Positions 53,675 through 62,959 are shown, counted from the stretch's first letter. The stretch: DNA of 64,000 nt from Symbioplanes lichenis (GCF_030709675.1 NZ_JAUZQD010000016.1:62001-126000); one strand, 5' to 3'. Numbers and translations: made by a program. The notes: generated by a model from the letters alone, not told the origin.

Positions 53675-53689
53675 TGACAATCATTACCA
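53675..53689. promoter_or_regulatory. Zur-box candidate upstream of the zinc operon
   Basis: TGACAATCATTACCA matches the actinobacterial Zur box TGAAAATCATTTTCA at 12 of 15 positions. It lies 22 bases before znuA and overlaps a TTGACA -35. The zur gene lies in the same operon, which would give zinc-dependent autoregulation. Confidence 0.65.
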
Positions 53690-53710
53690 TGTCCGGGGAC
53701 AGTGGGTGGT

Positions 53711-54625
53711 ATGCCCCCGGTCCTGAGCAAGCTCGCAGTCGCGGCAGTGCTGCTGCTCGGCGGTTGCGCGGCCCCGGCCGGCGCGGGCGACAAGGGCATG
53801 AACGTCGTCACAGCGTTCTACCCCCTGCAATATCTAGCCCAGCGCATCGGCGGCGGCGACGTCAATGTCACCGATCTCACCAAGCCCGGCGCCGAGCCCC
53901 ACGACCTCGAGCTGAGCCCGCGCCAGGTCGGCCGGATCGTCGACGCGAGGCTGGTCGTCTATCTCGACGGGTTCCAGCCCGCCGTCGACCAGGCCGTCGC
54001 CCAGGAGGCCCAGGGCCGCGCGTTCGACGTGGGCACGGCCGTCACGCTGCTGCCGGCCGAGGAGCACGAGCACGAGCCCGGCGAGGAGGAGCACGCCGAG
54101 GCCGGTGAGGGCGCCGACCCGCACGTGTGGCTCGACCCCGAGCGCTACGCGACGATCGCGGGCGCCCTGGCCGGACAGCTCGCGCAGAAGGACCCGGCCC
54201 ACGCGACGGTCTACGAGCAGCGTGCCGCTCAGATCGGGACAGAGCTCAAAGCCCTGGATGCGGAATACCAGGCGACGCTGAGCACCTGCGAGCGGCGCGA
54301 GATCGTCACGAGCCACGCGGCGTTCCACTATCTGGCCGACCGCTACGGCCTGACCGAGGTCGGCATCACCGGCATCTCCCCCGAGGCGGAGCCTTCCCCG
54401 CAGCGCCTCGCCCATGTCGCCGAGGAGGCGAGAGCCACGGGAACCACGACCATCTTCTTCGAGACCCTGGTCAGTCCGAAGGTCGCCGACACGATCGCGA
54501 AGGAGGTCGGCGCGCGGACGGCCGTCCTCGATCCGCTCGAGAGTGCCGGGGACGGCGAGGACTACTTCACGATCATGCGCGCGAACCTGGCCGCGCTCAC
54601 CACGGCGCTGGGATGTGCCGCATGA
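53711..54625 (+). CDS. znuA: Zinc ABC transporter substrate-binding lipoprotein
   Basis: A 304-residue cluster A-I receptor. Lipobox LGGC; zinc ligands in EPHDLELSP, PHVWLDPE and TSHAAFHYLADRY; and a His/Glu-rich loop (EEHEHEPGEEEH) typical of zinc-specific members. ATG at 53711 chosen; a GTG 9 bases earlier is possible. It is first in znuA-znuC-znuB-arsR-zur, with ATGA overlap to znuC. Confidence 0.95.
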   Translation: MPPVLSKLAVAAVLLLGGCAAPAGAGDKGMNVVTAFYPLQYLAQRIGGGDVNVTDLTKPGAEPHDLELSPRQVGRIVDARLVVYLDGFQPAVDQAVAQEAQGRAFDVGTAVTLLPAEEHEHEPGEEEHAEAGEGADPHVWLDPERYATIAGALAGQLAQKDPAHATVYEQRAAQIGTELKALDAEYQATLSTCERREIVTSHAAFHYLADRYGLTEVGITGISPEAEPSPQRLAHVAEEARATGTTTIFFETLVSPKVADTIAKEVGARTAVLDPLESAGDGEDYFTIMRANLAALTTALGCAA

Positions 54626-55422
54626 GCGTCGTGGACATCAGGCACGCGGCGGTGGCGTACGGCGGCCGGGTCGTTCTTCGCGACGTGTCCATGCGGACCG
54701 AGAGCGGCCAGGTGACGGCCATCCTCGGGGCCAACGGCTCGGGCAAGTCGACGCTGGTGCGCACGATCCTCGGCCTGGTCCCGCTGGCCGGAGGCGAGAT
54801 CGACCTCTTCGGTACGCCCCAGCGCCGCTTCCGCGAGTGGGCCCGCATCGGCTACGTGCCGCAACGGCTGGGCGCCGGCAGCGGCGTGCCCGCCACGGTG
54901 GGTGAGGTCGTGGCGTCCGGCCGGCTGGCGCGCCGGGGCATCTTCCGTCCGGCCCGCGCGGCCGACAAGGAAGCCGTACGCGCCGCACTGGAAGACGTCG
55001 CCCTGCTGGACCGGATCAATGATCCCGTGGCCACGCTGTCCGGTGGCCAGCAGCAGCGCACGCTGATCGCCCGCGCCCTCGCGGGCCGCCCCGACCTGCT
55101 GGTGCTCGACGAGCCCACGGCCGGGGTCGACGCGGTGAGCCAGGAGGCCTTCGCCGGGGTGCTCAGCCGCTTCGCCGCCCGGGGCGGCACGATCCTGCTG
55201 GTCGCGCACGAGCTGGGCCCGATCCAGCCCCTCATCGGTACGGCCGTCGTCGTCCACGACGGCCGCATCGCCTATGAGGGAGCCGTCCCCGAGCCCGCCG
55301 GCCACCACGCCGAGCCGGGCCACGACCACGTCCACCCCCACGCGCAGCCCGAGCAACCCGCCATCTGCGTCGCCCCCACGGACAGAATGCCCCCATCCAA
55401 CCACCCCGCCGCCACCCTCTGA
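54622..55422 (+). CDS. znuC: Zinc ABC transporter ATP-binding protein
   Basis: A 266-residue ATPase: ILGANGSGKSTLVRTIL, TLSGGQQQRTLIARAL and LLVLDEPTAGVDAV. The C-terminal 45 residues carry a His-rich tail (HHAEPGHDHVHPHAQ), presumably a zinc-binding extension. Starts within the znuA stop. Confidence 0.95.
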   Translation: MSVVDIRHAAVAYGGRVVLRDVSMRTESGQVTAILGANGSGKSTLVRTILGLVPLAGGEIDLFGTPQRRFREWARIGYVPQRLGAGSGVPATVGEVVASGRLARRGIFRPARAADKEAVRAALEDVALLDRINDPVATLSGGQQQRTLIARALAGRPDLLVLDEPTAGVDAVSQEAFAGVLSRFAARGGTILLVAHELGPIQPLIGTAVVVHDGRIAYEGAVPEPAGHHAEPGHDHVHPHAQPEQPAICVAPTDRMPPSNHPAATL

Positions 55423-55445
55423 CCGGACTGAAGGCGGATTTCACC

Positions 55446-56324
55446 ATGGATCTTTTCCAGTACGAGTTCATGCTGCGAGCCCTGGCCGGCGCGCTGGTGA
55501 TCGGGCTGACCGCACCGGCGCTCGGCATCTATCTCGTCCAGCGGCGGCTGTCGCTGATCGGCGACGGCATCGGTCACGTGGCGCTCACCGGCGTCGGCGT
55601 CGGGCTGCTCTTCAACCAGTCGCCCGTGCTCACCGCGGTCGTCGTGTCGATCCTCGGCGCGGTCGGGGTCGAGCTGGTCCGCCAGCGCGGCCGGACGAGC
55701 GGCGACCTCGCCCTGGCCCTGCTGTTCTACGGCGGCATCGCGGGCGGCGTCGTCCTGGTCGGACTGTCCGACAGTACGAGCGCCAACCTCACCCAGTTCC
55801 TCTTCGGCTCGCTGACGACCACCTCGCGCCAGGACCTCATCGTGATCGCGGTGCTGGGCGTGGCGGTGCTGACGGCGATGCTCGCGTTGCGGCCGGCGCT
55901 GTTCGCGGTCTGCAACGACGAGGAGTACGCGCGCGTGTCGGGACTTCCCGTCCGTACCCTCAATCTGTTGCTCGCCGTGACCACGGCCGTGACCGTGACG
56001 ATCGCCATGCGGACCGTCGGGGTGTTGCTCGTCAGCGCCCTCATGGTCGTGCCGGTCGCCGCGGCGCAGCAGGTCACGCGCGGGTTCCGCACCACGATGG
56101 CGGCCGCCATGGCGATCGGCCTGGGCGCCGCGGCGGTGGGCGTGACGGTCTCCGGCGAGCTGGACACCGCGCCCGGGGCCACGATCGTCATCCTGGCCAT
56201 CGCCGCGTTCCTCGCGATCACCGTGGGAGCCGCGACGTGGCGGATGCTGCGCCGGCGGATCCCCGCCGAGCGCGAGCACGCCGGGCCACCGGAGGTCGTC
56301 CTGCAGGAGGCGAGCGCGCGATGA
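55446..56324 (+). CDS. znuB: Zinc ABC transporter permease
   Basis: A 292-residue ABC-3 permease with about eight spans. LQRRLSLIGDGIGHVAL-like text (QRRLSLIGDGIGHVALTG) is the family ATPase-coupling signature, and VGVLLVSALMVVPVAAAQ a conserved span. It lies 23 bases after znuC. The stop overlaps the arsR start. Confidence 0.94.
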   Translation: MDLFQYEFMLRALAGALVIGLTAPALGIYLVQRRLSLIGDGIGHVALTGVGVGLLFNQSPVLTAVVVSILGAVGVELVRQRGRTSGDLALALLFYGGIAGGVVLVGLSDSTSANLTQFLFGSLTTTSRQDLIVIAVLGVAVLTAMLALRPALFAVCNDEEYARVSGLPVRTLNLLLAVTTAVTVTIAMRTVGVLLVSALMVVPVAAAQQVTRGFRTTMAAAMAIGLGAAAVGVTVSGELDTAPGATIVILAIAAFLAITVGAATWRMLRRRIPAEREHAGPPEVVLQEASAR

Positions 56325-56635
56325 GTGCGAACACAGTGCCCGGACGGGCGACGGGCTACGAGGCTTACGAGGCCGCGGGCGAGCTGCTGCGGGCCCTCTC
56401 GGCGCCGATCCGCGTGGCCATCGTGGCCGAGCTGGGCGGGGGCGAGCGCTGCGTGCACGAGCTGGTGGAGAAGCTCGGCGCGCCGCAACCGCTGGTGTCG
56501 CAGCATCTGCGGGTGCTGCGCGGCGCCGGGGTGGTGCGGGGTGCGCGCCGCGGCCGCGAGATCGCATACTCACTGGTGGACGACCACGTCGCGCATATCG
56601 TGGCCGACGCGGTGACCCACGCGAGGGAGGCATAG
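56321..56635 (+). CDS. ArsR/SmtB-family zinc-sensing regulator
   Basis: A 104-residue winged-helix repressor. The recognition region is QPLVSQHLRVLRGAG. The C-terminal helix DDHVAHIVADAVTHARE fits the SmtB alpha-5 site D-x-H-x10-H-x2-E exactly, so zinc (or cobalt) sensing at the dimer interface is expected. ATG overlaps the znuB stop. Together with zur it resembles the smtB-zur pair of mycobacteria. Confidence 0.92.
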   Translation: MSANTVPGRATGYEAYEAAGELLRALSAPIRVAIVAELGGGERCVHELVEKLGAPQPLVSQHLRVLRGAGVVRGARRGREIAYSLVDDHVAHIVADAVTHAREA

Positions 56636-56639
56636 CAGC

Positions 56640-57047
56640 ATGAGCAGCGAAGAGACCACGGTCGTCCGCAACACCCGGCAACGCAGCGCCGTCCGGGACG
56701 TGCTCGACCGGTGCGAGGGCTTCCGCAGCGCCCAGGACCTGCACGCGATCCTGCGCGACGCCGGGGAGAAGGTGGGCCTGACCACGGTCTACCGGACGTT
56801 GCAGGGCCTGGCCGACGCCGGCGAGATCGACGTCATGCGCCCGCCGGGCGGCGAGCACCTCTACCGCCGGTGCAGCCAGGGGCATCACCATCACCTGGTG
56901 TGCCGCTCGTGCGGCCGTACCGTCGAGGTGGAAGGCCCCGCCGTCGAGAGCTGGACCGAGAAGATCGCCCGGGAGAACGGTTTCGTCGACGTCGCCCACA
57001 CCCTGGAGATCTTCGGTACGTGCGAGGAGTGCGTAGCCAAGAAGTAG
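56640..57047 (+). CDS. zur: Fur-family zinc uptake regulator
   Basis: A 135-residue Fur protein. The recognition helix is VGLTTVYRTLQGLADAG. Metal sites include HHHHLVCRSC (Cys88, Cys91) and CEECVAKK (Cys128, Cys131), the structural zinc tetrad. It represses zinc uptake when zinc is plentiful. It starts 4 bases after the arsR stop, last gene of the zinc operon. Confidence 0.93.
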   Translation: MSSEETTVVRNTRQRSAVRDVLDRCEGFRSAQDLHAILRDAGEKVGLTTVYRTLQGLADAGEIDVMRPPGGEHLYRRCSQGHHHHLVCRSCGRTVEVEGPAVESWTEKIARENGFVDVAHTLEIFGTCEECVAKK

Positions 57048-57064
57048 GTGGCACGCTGACGCGC

Positions 57065-57676
57065 GTGAAGATGTACGCCGATCGGCTCCCCACCGCGATC
57101 CGTCAGCTGCTCACCGACATCCTCGTCGTGCTCTGGGTCTACGCCTGGATCCGGGCCGGGCTCTGGGTCAACGACATGGTCGAGAAGCTCGGCGTGCCCG
57201 GGCAGAAGCTGCAGGACGCCGGCACGGGCATCGCGGGCAACCTCAACGACATCGGCGGCAAGGTCGGCCGGGTGCCGCTGGTCGGCGACGAGCTGACCTC
57301 GCCGTTCCAGAGCGCCGCCGGCGCCGCCGACAACCTGGCCGAGGCCGGCCGCCAGCAGCAGGAGGTCATCAACGACCTCGCGCTCTATCTGGCGCTGCTG
57401 ATCGTGGCGGCGCCGCTGGCCCTGGTGCTCTTCCTGTGGCTGCCGCGGCGGCTGCGCTGGATGCACCGGGCCGGCGTCGCGGCGAAGGTGCGCGCCGAGC
57501 CGGCCGGCAAGGACCTGCTCGCGCTGCGGGCGCTGGCGAGCCGGCCGCTCTCCGACCTGGCGAAGCTCGGCCCGGACATCGCCCAGTCGTGGCGCAACGG
57601 GGACGCCGCGGCGGTCGACGCCCTGGCCGAGCTGGAGCTCAAGGGGCTGGGGCTCAGACCTTCGCGGGGACGTTAG
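57065..57676 (+). CDS. Membrane protein of unknown function after zur
   Basis: A 203-residue protein with two spans (LLTDILVVLWVYAWIRAGLWV and LALYLALLIVAAPLALVLFLWLP) around a 90-residue Gly/Ala-rich external part, and a C-terminal helical region (ALRALASRPLSDLAKL). Start GTG 57065 or ATG 57071. Its stop overlaps the convergent DUF6328 gene by 23 bases. Confidence 0.7.
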   Translation: MKMYADRLPTAIRQLLTDILVVLWVYAWIRAGLWVNDMVEKLGVPGQKLQDAGTGIAGNLNDIGGKVGRVPLVGDELTSPFQSAAGAADNLAEAGRQQQEVINDLALYLALLIVAAPLALVLFLWLPRRLRWMHRAGVAAKVRAEPAGKDLLALRALASRPLSDLAKLGPDIAQSWRNGDAAAVDALAELELKGLGLRPSRGR

Positions 57677-58199
57677 GCTCCGCGGCCTCGTCGGCGTAGG
57701 GCTCGTCCTCCTCGTCGGCCTCCTCGTCCATCCAGTTGCGCCGGGCGAACGGGATGGCGGCCCAGAAGGTCAGGAAGAAGACCGCGGTGATGCCGGTGAA
57801 GATGACGGCGGCCCAGATGTTGAGCAGGTAGTCGGTGATCAGCAGCACGCTGGACACCATGGACACCAGCATGAAGGCCAGGCCGCCGGTCGCCATCCGG
57901 TGGGAGTAACGGACCAGCTCCGGCTTGCGGCCCTGGCGGAACAGTGCGCGGTGGAACGCGACGGGCGAGATGATCATCGCGGTGGCGAACGCGGCCGCGA
58001 GCAACGCGACGAGATAGGTGTCGCGCTGGAAGTCGGTCGTGCGCGTGAAGCCGTTGCTGAACGGCAGCGTCAGCAGGAACGCGAAGAGGATCTGGACGCC
58101 GGTCTGGGCGACACGCAACTCCTGCAGCAGGTCCGCGAAGTTGCGGTCCCAGCGCTGCTTCTCCGTCTCGTGTTTCATCCGGCGCTTCTCGGTGGCCAT
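57654..58199 (-). CDS. DUF6328 membrane protein
   Basis: A 181-residue protein with four spans. DRNFADLLQELRVAQTGVQILFAFLLTLPF is the conserved opening of the family (basic head then ELRV-x-QTGVQ). The C-terminus is Asp/Glu-rich. Function unknown, common in actinobacteria. Confidence 0.85.
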   Translation of the reverse strand: MATEKRRMKHETEKQRWDRNFADLLQELRVAQTGVQILFAFLLTLPFSNGFTRTTDFQRDTYLVALLAAAFATAMIISPVAFHRALFRQGRKPELVRYSHRMATGGLAFMLVSMVSSVLLITDYLLNIWAAVIFTGITAVFFLTFWAAIPFARRNWMDEEADEEDEPYADEAAEPNVPAKV

Positions 58200-58259
58200 C
58201 TTTCGGTCTCCTCAGCGTCATGTGGGGGTGACGCATCGATTGCCCGGACGTCCGTGCCA

Positions 58260-59075
58260 TCAAACGCCGATGCGAGCCAGCGTCACCTCCGCGAGGGCCC
58301 GCGGCGCCTCCTCGGGGATGAAGTGTCCGATGCCCCGCAGCGTGACCAGGCGATAGTCGCCGGTCACCCAGCTCGCGGTGGCCAGCGCGGCCGGCTTGCC
58401 CACGGTCCCGTCGGCGTCGCTCCACACGTACGTGGTGGGCACGGTGACTTTGCCGACCTTGGCGAGCGTGCGGCCCGAGCGGGCCCGGTACCAGTTGAGC
58501 GTGGCGTCGAGGCGGCCCGGCTCCTGCATCGCCCGGACATACTGCGCGGCCCGGGGGCCGGTGGGCTTGAGCAGCCGGCGGAGGACGGCGGCGTCGCGGG
58601 CCAGGAGGAGGCGCTCGGCGTACGCGGACTGGAAGACCTTCTGATAGGCGAACCGCAACCGCTGCGACGGCTGGTTGCGCAGGGCGACATGCAGGCCGCG
58701 GGGGTGGGGCACGGAGACCGCCACCAGCGTACGGACGCGGTCCGGGTGTCCCGCGGCGAGCATCCACGCCACGATGGCCCCCCAGTCGTGCCCGATCACG
58801 TGCGCCCGCTCGATCTTCAGAGCATCGAGTACGGCCACCGCGTCGGCGACCGGCTCGGCGAGGTCATAGGCGGTGGTGTCCGTGGGGCGGGCGCCCGGCG
58901 AGTAGCCACGCTGATCGAGGGCGTACGTGCGGAGGCCCTTCTCGTGCAACCGCGGCAGGATCAGATCGAACTCACGGTGGTCCTGGGGGAAGCCGTGGAG
59001 CAGGAGCACCGGCGTGCCGTCGGCCGGCCCTTCCGCGTACACGTCGAAGGTCATGCCCCTGACCTTGATCTCCAT
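58260..59075 (-). CDS. Alpha/beta hydrolase, epoxide hydrolase-like
   Basis: A 271-residue enzyme. HGFPQDHREF holds the oxyanion region; the nucleophile elbow is GHDWGA (Asp nucleophile), as in epoxide hydrolases and dehalogenases; the base is GIGHFIPEEAP. The cap has SGRTLAKVGKV. The adjacent thiamine genes are divergent; no shared pathway is evident. Confidence 0.88.
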   Translation of the reverse strand: MEIKVRGMTFDVYAEGPADGTPVLLLHGFPQDHREFDLILPRLHEKGLRTYALDQRGYSPGARPTDTTAYDLAEPVADAVAVLDALKIERAHVIGHDWGAIVAWMLAAGHPDRVRTLVAVSVPHPRGLHVALRNQPSQRLRFAYQKVFQSAYAERLLLARDAAVLRRLLKPTGPRAAQYVRAMQEPGRLDATLNWYRARSGRTLAKVGKVTVPTTYVWSDADGTVGKPAALATASWVTGDYRLVTLRGIGHFIPEEAPRALAEVTLARIGV

Positions 59076-59130
59076 GTGACCTCCTCCGACCGGGTGCGTG
59101 TTAAGTTCATCGAAGCACGAATGTTTTCCG

Positions 59131-59214
<84 letters not shown>

Positions 59215-59291
59215 CGGTCTTTCCCAGCCGCGCCGTGCCCGGGCTCGCCCGCGCCACGGCGTGCGTCTCCTCCCGACCCCCGGGAGGGCAC

Positions 59292-59882
59292 ATGAGCACC
59301 ACCAACAGCAACCGCTGGCGCACGATCGACATCGTGATCGCCTCGATCATCGCCGTCGCGTTCGGCGTCATCTTCTGGGCGTGGAACATCGTCTGGGGCG
59401 CCACCGAGGGCGCCTTCAGCTTCTTCCCGCCCGCGCAGACCCTGCTCTACGGCGTCTGGCTCATGCCCGCCGTGCTGGCCGGCCTGATCATCCGCAAGCC
59501 GGGCGCCTCGCTCTACACGGAGACCGTCGCGGCGATCGTCTCCGCGCTGCTCGGTGCGCAGTGGGGCGCCATGGTCATCCCGCAGGGCCTCGTGCAGGGC
59601 CTCGGCGCCGAGATGGCGTTCGCGCTGGTCGCGTACCGGTCGTTCAAGCTGCCCGTGGCCCTGCTCGCGGGCGCGCTGACCGGCCTGAGCGCGGCGCTGT
59701 TCGACTTCTTCGCCTGGAACGCGGCGTACGCGCTGTGGGACTACCGCATCCCGTACGCGCTGCTCACCGTGGTCAGCAGCACGGTCATCGCGGGCTTCGG
59801 CGCGTGGGCGCTGACCCGGGCGCTGGCCCCCACCGGCGTCCTCGACCGCTTCGCCGCCGGCCGCGACCGCGCCCTGGTCTAG
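59292..59882 (+). CDS. ykoE: ECF transporter substrate-binding component for a thiamine precursor
   Basis: A 196-residue S component with five to six spans: IDIVIASIIAVAFGVIFWAWNIVW, FFPPAQTLLYGVWLMPAVLAGLI and FDFFAWNAAYALWDYRI. The last motif and the TPP riboswitch upstream identify the YkoE family, which imports hydroxymethylpyrimidine or thiamine. GGGAGG precedes the ATG. It is the first of three genes. Confidence 0.93.
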   Translation: MSTTNSNRWRTIDIVIASIIAVAFGVIFWAWNIVWGATEGAFSFFPPAQTLLYGVWLMPAVLAGLIIRKPGASLYTETVAAIVSALLGAQWGAMVIPQGLVQGLGAEMAFALVAYRSFKLPVALLAGALTGLSAALFDFFAWNAAYALWDYRIPYALLTVVSSTVIAGFGAWALTRALAPTGVLDRFAAGRDRALV

Positions 59883-59884
59883 CC

Positions 59885-61279
59885 GTGGCCGACGTCGTCC
59901 TGAAGGGCTTCGGCTGGCGCCACGCCGGGCGCCGGGCGTGGGCCGTCCGGGGCGTCGACCTGCACATCCGCTCCGGCGAGCGGGTGCTCCTGCTGGGCCC
60001 CTCGGGCGCCGGCAAGAGCACCCTGCTCGCGGCGCTGGCCGGGCTGCTGCCCGCGGACTCCGGCGAGTCCGAGGGCACGGTCGAGGTGCGCGGGCGGCCC
60101 GGCATCCTCTTCCAGGACCCGCAGACCCAGCTCGTGATGGCCCGCAGCGGCGACGACGTGGCGTTCGGGCTGGAGAACACCGGCGTGCCCGCGGCCGAGA
60201 TCTGGCCCCGGGTGAGCGACGCGCTGGATCGCGTCGGGTTTCCGTACCCGATCAATCGCCCGACCCACGCCCTCTCCGGCGGCGAGCAGCAGCGCCTGGC
60301 CCTCGCGGGGGTGCTCGCCCTGCGCCCCGGGCTGGTCCTGCTCGACGAGCCGACCGCCAACCTCGACCCCGCGGGTGCGGCGCTTGTCCATGAGGCGCTG
60401 TCCTCGTCGCTCACGCCGGACACCACGGTGATCGTGGTCGAGCACCGCGTCTTCCCGGCCGTCGACCGGGTCGTCGTGCTCTCGCCCGGCGGCGGGGTGG
60501 AGGTCGACGGCGCACCCGAGGTCGTGTTCGCCGGGCACGGTCCGCGGCTGGCCGAGGCGGGGATCTGGGTGCCGGGCTATCCCCTGCCCCGGCACCAGGC
60601 CGTTTCCCCTCCCGCTGCCGCTCTGGTACGGACCTCCGCGGCGGCCGTGGGAATGCGACTACCCCCCACGGATCTGTCCGTCCGGGCCGGTGAGGTCGTG
60701 GCGGTGACCGGCCCCAACGGCGCCGGCAAGTCGACTCTCGCGCTGCTCCTCGGCGGCCTGCTGGCGCCGACGTCCGGCCGCGTGTCGGCGTTCGACGACC
60801 CGCGTCCGCCGCACAAGTGGCGGGCAGCCTCGCTGGTGCGGCGGATCGGCTCGGTCTTCCAGTCGCCGGAGCACCAGTTCGTGACGTCGCGCGTCTACGA
60901 CGAGCTGGCGCTGGGTCCGCGTCGGCTGGGGTTGCCACTCGACGTGGTCACGACACTGCTCGAGCGCTTGCGGCTCACCGCGCTGGCGGAGGCGAACCCG
61001 TACACGCTGTCGGGGGGTGAGGCTCGCCGGCTGAGCGTGGCGACGGCCCTGGCCACCGCGCCGCGGCTGCTGGTGCTGGACGAGCCGACCTTCGGGCAGG
61101 ACCGGCGTACGTGGATCGAGCTGGTCGCCCTCCTCGCCGGCCTGCGCGACGAAGGCCACGGCATCGTCGCCGTCACCCACGACGACGCGTTCGTGTCGTC
61201 GCTCGCCGACCGGGTGCACGACTTGACGCCGGTCGAGCCGCTCCCCCGGCGCCGTCCGTCCTTCGGGGCGTCTTCTTGA
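59885..61279 (+). CDS. ykoD: ECF transporter double ATP-binding protein
   Basis: A 464-residue fused ATPase. Domain 1: LLLGPSGAGKSTLLAAL, LSGGEQQRLALAG, LVLLDEPTANLDP. Domain 2: VTGPNGAGKSTLALLLGG, LSGGEARRLSVATAL, LLVLDEPTFGQDRR. GTG start 2 bases after the ykoE stop. It energises the transporter with ykoC. Confidence 0.94.
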   Translation: MADVVLKGFGWRHAGRRAWAVRGVDLHIRSGERVLLLGPSGAGKSTLLAALAGLLPADSGESEGTVEVRGRPGILFQDPQTQLVMARSGDDVAFGLENTGVPAAEIWPRVSDALDRVGFPYPINRPTHALSGGEQQRLALAGVLALRPGLVLLDEPTANLDPAGAALVHEALSSSLTPDTTVIVVEHRVFPAVDRVVVLSPGGGVEVDGAPEVVFAGHGPRLAEAGIWVPGYPLPRHQAVSPPAAALVRTSAAAVGMRLPPTDLSVRAGEVVAVTGPNGAGKSTLALLLGGLLAPTSGRVSAFDDPRPPHKWRAASLVRRIGSVFQSPEHQFVTSRVYDELALGPRRLGLPLDVVTTLLERLRLTALAEANPYTLSGGEARRLSVATALATAPRLLVLDEPTFGQDRRTWIELVALLAGLRDEGHGIVAVTHDDAFVSSLADRVHDLTPVEPLPRRRPSFGASS

Positions 61280-61309
61280 ACCTCTTTTTCGGGGCGTCGT
61301 CGTGAACCT
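61262..61309 (+). repeat. 26-base tandem direct repeat at the ykoD-ykoC junction
   Basis: TTCGGGGCGTC-x2-C-x-TGAACCT occurs at 61262-61283 and 61288-61309, differing at two bases. The first copy holds the ykoD stop and the second the ykoC GTG start. It looks like a small local duplication that moved the start. Confidence 0.7.
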
Positions 61310-62087
61310 GGCTCCTGTCGCTTGTGCGGGTGCGCCGCTCGCCCGCCGCAACCCGGTCGCCAAGCTCGGCGCCGCGCTGCTCTTCTCCCTGCCGCTGATC
61401 GCCACGCTCGACCCGCTCACCCCCGCCCTCGCCCTGGTGATCGAGCTGGCGGTCCTGCCGCTCTTCGGCGTCCGCTACCGCGTGCTGGCCCGCCGCGCCT
61501 GGCCGCTCGCCCTCGGCGCCGCCGGCATCCTCGTGACGATGACCCTCTTCGCCGCCGACCGCGAGGGGACAGTCCTCTTCTGGAACGTCACGACCGGAGT
61601 CGCCGCCGCCGCCCTCGGGCTCGTCCTGCGCGTCTTCGCCGTGGCGTTGCCGGGCATCATCGTCTTCGCCACGACCGACCCCACGGACCTCGCCGACGCC
61701 CTGGTCCAGAACGTCCGCGCCCCCGCCCGCTTCGCCATCGGCGCCCTGGCCGCCTTCCGCCTGGTCCCGTTGCTCACGGCGGAATGGCAGACCCTGACCC
61801 TGGCCCGCCGCGCCCGGGGCATCGACGCCGGCCACAACCCGTGGGCGCGGCTGCGCCTCTTCGCATCGACGGCGTTCGCCCTGCTGGTGGGGGCGCTGCG
61901 CCGGGGCGGGCGGCTGGCGACCGCGATGGACGCGCGCGGATTCGACTCAGGGGCGGTCCGCACGTACGCCCGCCGCCAGCACTTCGGCCCGGCCGACGCG
62001 GCGCTGGTGGCGGCCGCGGCCCTCGCGTCGGCCGCGATCCTGGCGGTGGCGGTGGTGACAGGCTTCTTCCACCCCGTTCTCGGCTGA
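61302..62087 (+). CDS. ykoC: ECF transporter transmembrane component (EcfT type)
   Basis: A 261-residue energy-coupling protein. PVAKLGAALLFSLPLIATLDP starts the fold, LTLARRARGIDAG and ATAMDARGFDSGA are the two Ala-Arg-Gly coupling motifs that engage the ATPases. GTG start lies inside the repeat above. Confidence 0.93.
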   Translation: MNLAPVACAGAPLARRNPVAKLGAALLFSLPLIATLDPLTPALALVIELAVLPLFGVRYRVLARRAWPLALGAAGILVTMTLFAADREGTVLFWNVTTGVAAAALGLVLRVFAVALPGIIVFATTDPTDLADALVQNVRAPARFAIGALAAFRLVPLLTAEWQTLTLARRARGIDAGHNPWARLRLFASTAFALLVGALRRGGRLATAMDARGFDSGAVRTYARRQHFGPADAALVAAAALASAAILAVAVVTGFFHPVLG

Positions 62088-62199
62088 GACTTTTGGGTGT
62101 CGCACGTCAAGGTGTCGTTGCGCTATAGTCGTACGCAGCCCCGGCGATCCGCTTGCCGCCGCTTCACCCACCCCGCTTCCGGCCGAAGGGCAGAGACAC

Positions 62200-62475
62200 A
62201 TGACAACCACCCCCTCGCGAGAGGAGACCGCCGTGACCGAGCGTCGCATCGATGTGGACGACAAGGCCCTCGCCGCCGCGGCCGCCTACCTCAAGACGAC
62301 GAGCCCGGAGGAGACCATTAACGCCGCCCTGCGCCGGGTGGCCAAGATGCTCGACAGCAGCCGGGCCATGGACGAGCTGGTCACGATGGCCAAGAACGGC
62401 GACTTCGACCTGCTCCTCGACAAGCGGAACTACCGGCCCCGCCCGACCCTGCCTCCCCTGCGGGAGGAGGCGTGA
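62200..62475 (+). CDS. VapB-type antitoxin, pair 1
   Basis: A 91-residue protein with a short strand (ERRIDVDDKALAAAAAYLK) and helix text (SPEETINAALRRVAKML), typical of the DUF2191 antitoxins. ATG matches the start of its paralogue at 63009; a GTG at 62233 has a better ribosome site, so the shorter form is possible. A -10 TATAGT lies at 62124-62129. Confidence 0.82.
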   Translation: MTTTPSREETAVTERRIDVDDKALAAAAAYLKTTSPEETINAALRRVAKMLDSSRAMDELVTMAKNGDFDLLLDKRNYRPRPTLPPLREEA

Positions 62476-62897
62476 GCAAGCCCACCTATCTCGTGGACAC
62501 GAGCGCCTACGCCCGCCTGATCCGCGACCAGGCGAAGGCGAACGAGTGGGACGAGGACCTGACGAACGGCCGGGTCGGCATCTGTTCCTTCACGGAGCTG
62601 GAAATCTTCGTCAGCGTCCGCTCTTTGGAGCATCGCCAAGCCGTGGAGCGCGTGCTGCACGAGCGTTTCCCGTGGGTGCCCGTGCCCGACCGCGCGATGC
62701 AGCGAGCCCAGGAGGTTCAATTCGCCCTGACCAAGCTCGGTCAGCACCGCTCGGCCGGGCCGGTCGACCTGCTGGTCGCGGCGACGGCGGAGCTGGGGGG
62801 GCGGACGCTGCTGCACTACGACCGGGACTTCGCGACCGTGGCCGAGGTGACCGGGCAGCCGGTGCAGTGGATCGCGGAGCCCGGCACCGTCGACTGA
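62472..62897 (+). CDS. PIN-domain toxin (VapC-like), pair 1
   Basis: A 141-residue PIN ribonuclease: YLVDTSAYARL (first Asp), FTELEIFVSV (Glu), GPVDLLVAATAEL (Asp) and HYDRDFATVAEVTG (Asp). The GTG overlaps the antitoxin stop (GTGA). Confidence 0.9.
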   Translation: MSKPTYLVDTSAYARLIRDQAKANEWDEDLTNGRVGICSFTELEIFVSVRSLEHRQAVERVLHERFPWVPVPDRAMQRAQEVQFALTKLGQHRSAGPVDLLVAATAELGGRTLLHYDRDFATVAEVTGQPVQWIAEPGTVD

Positions 62898-62959
62898 GAC
62901 GAGACCCGACGGCGACCTGCACTCGGCAGTCGCCCATTTTTTCACCCACGAAAAGTCAT

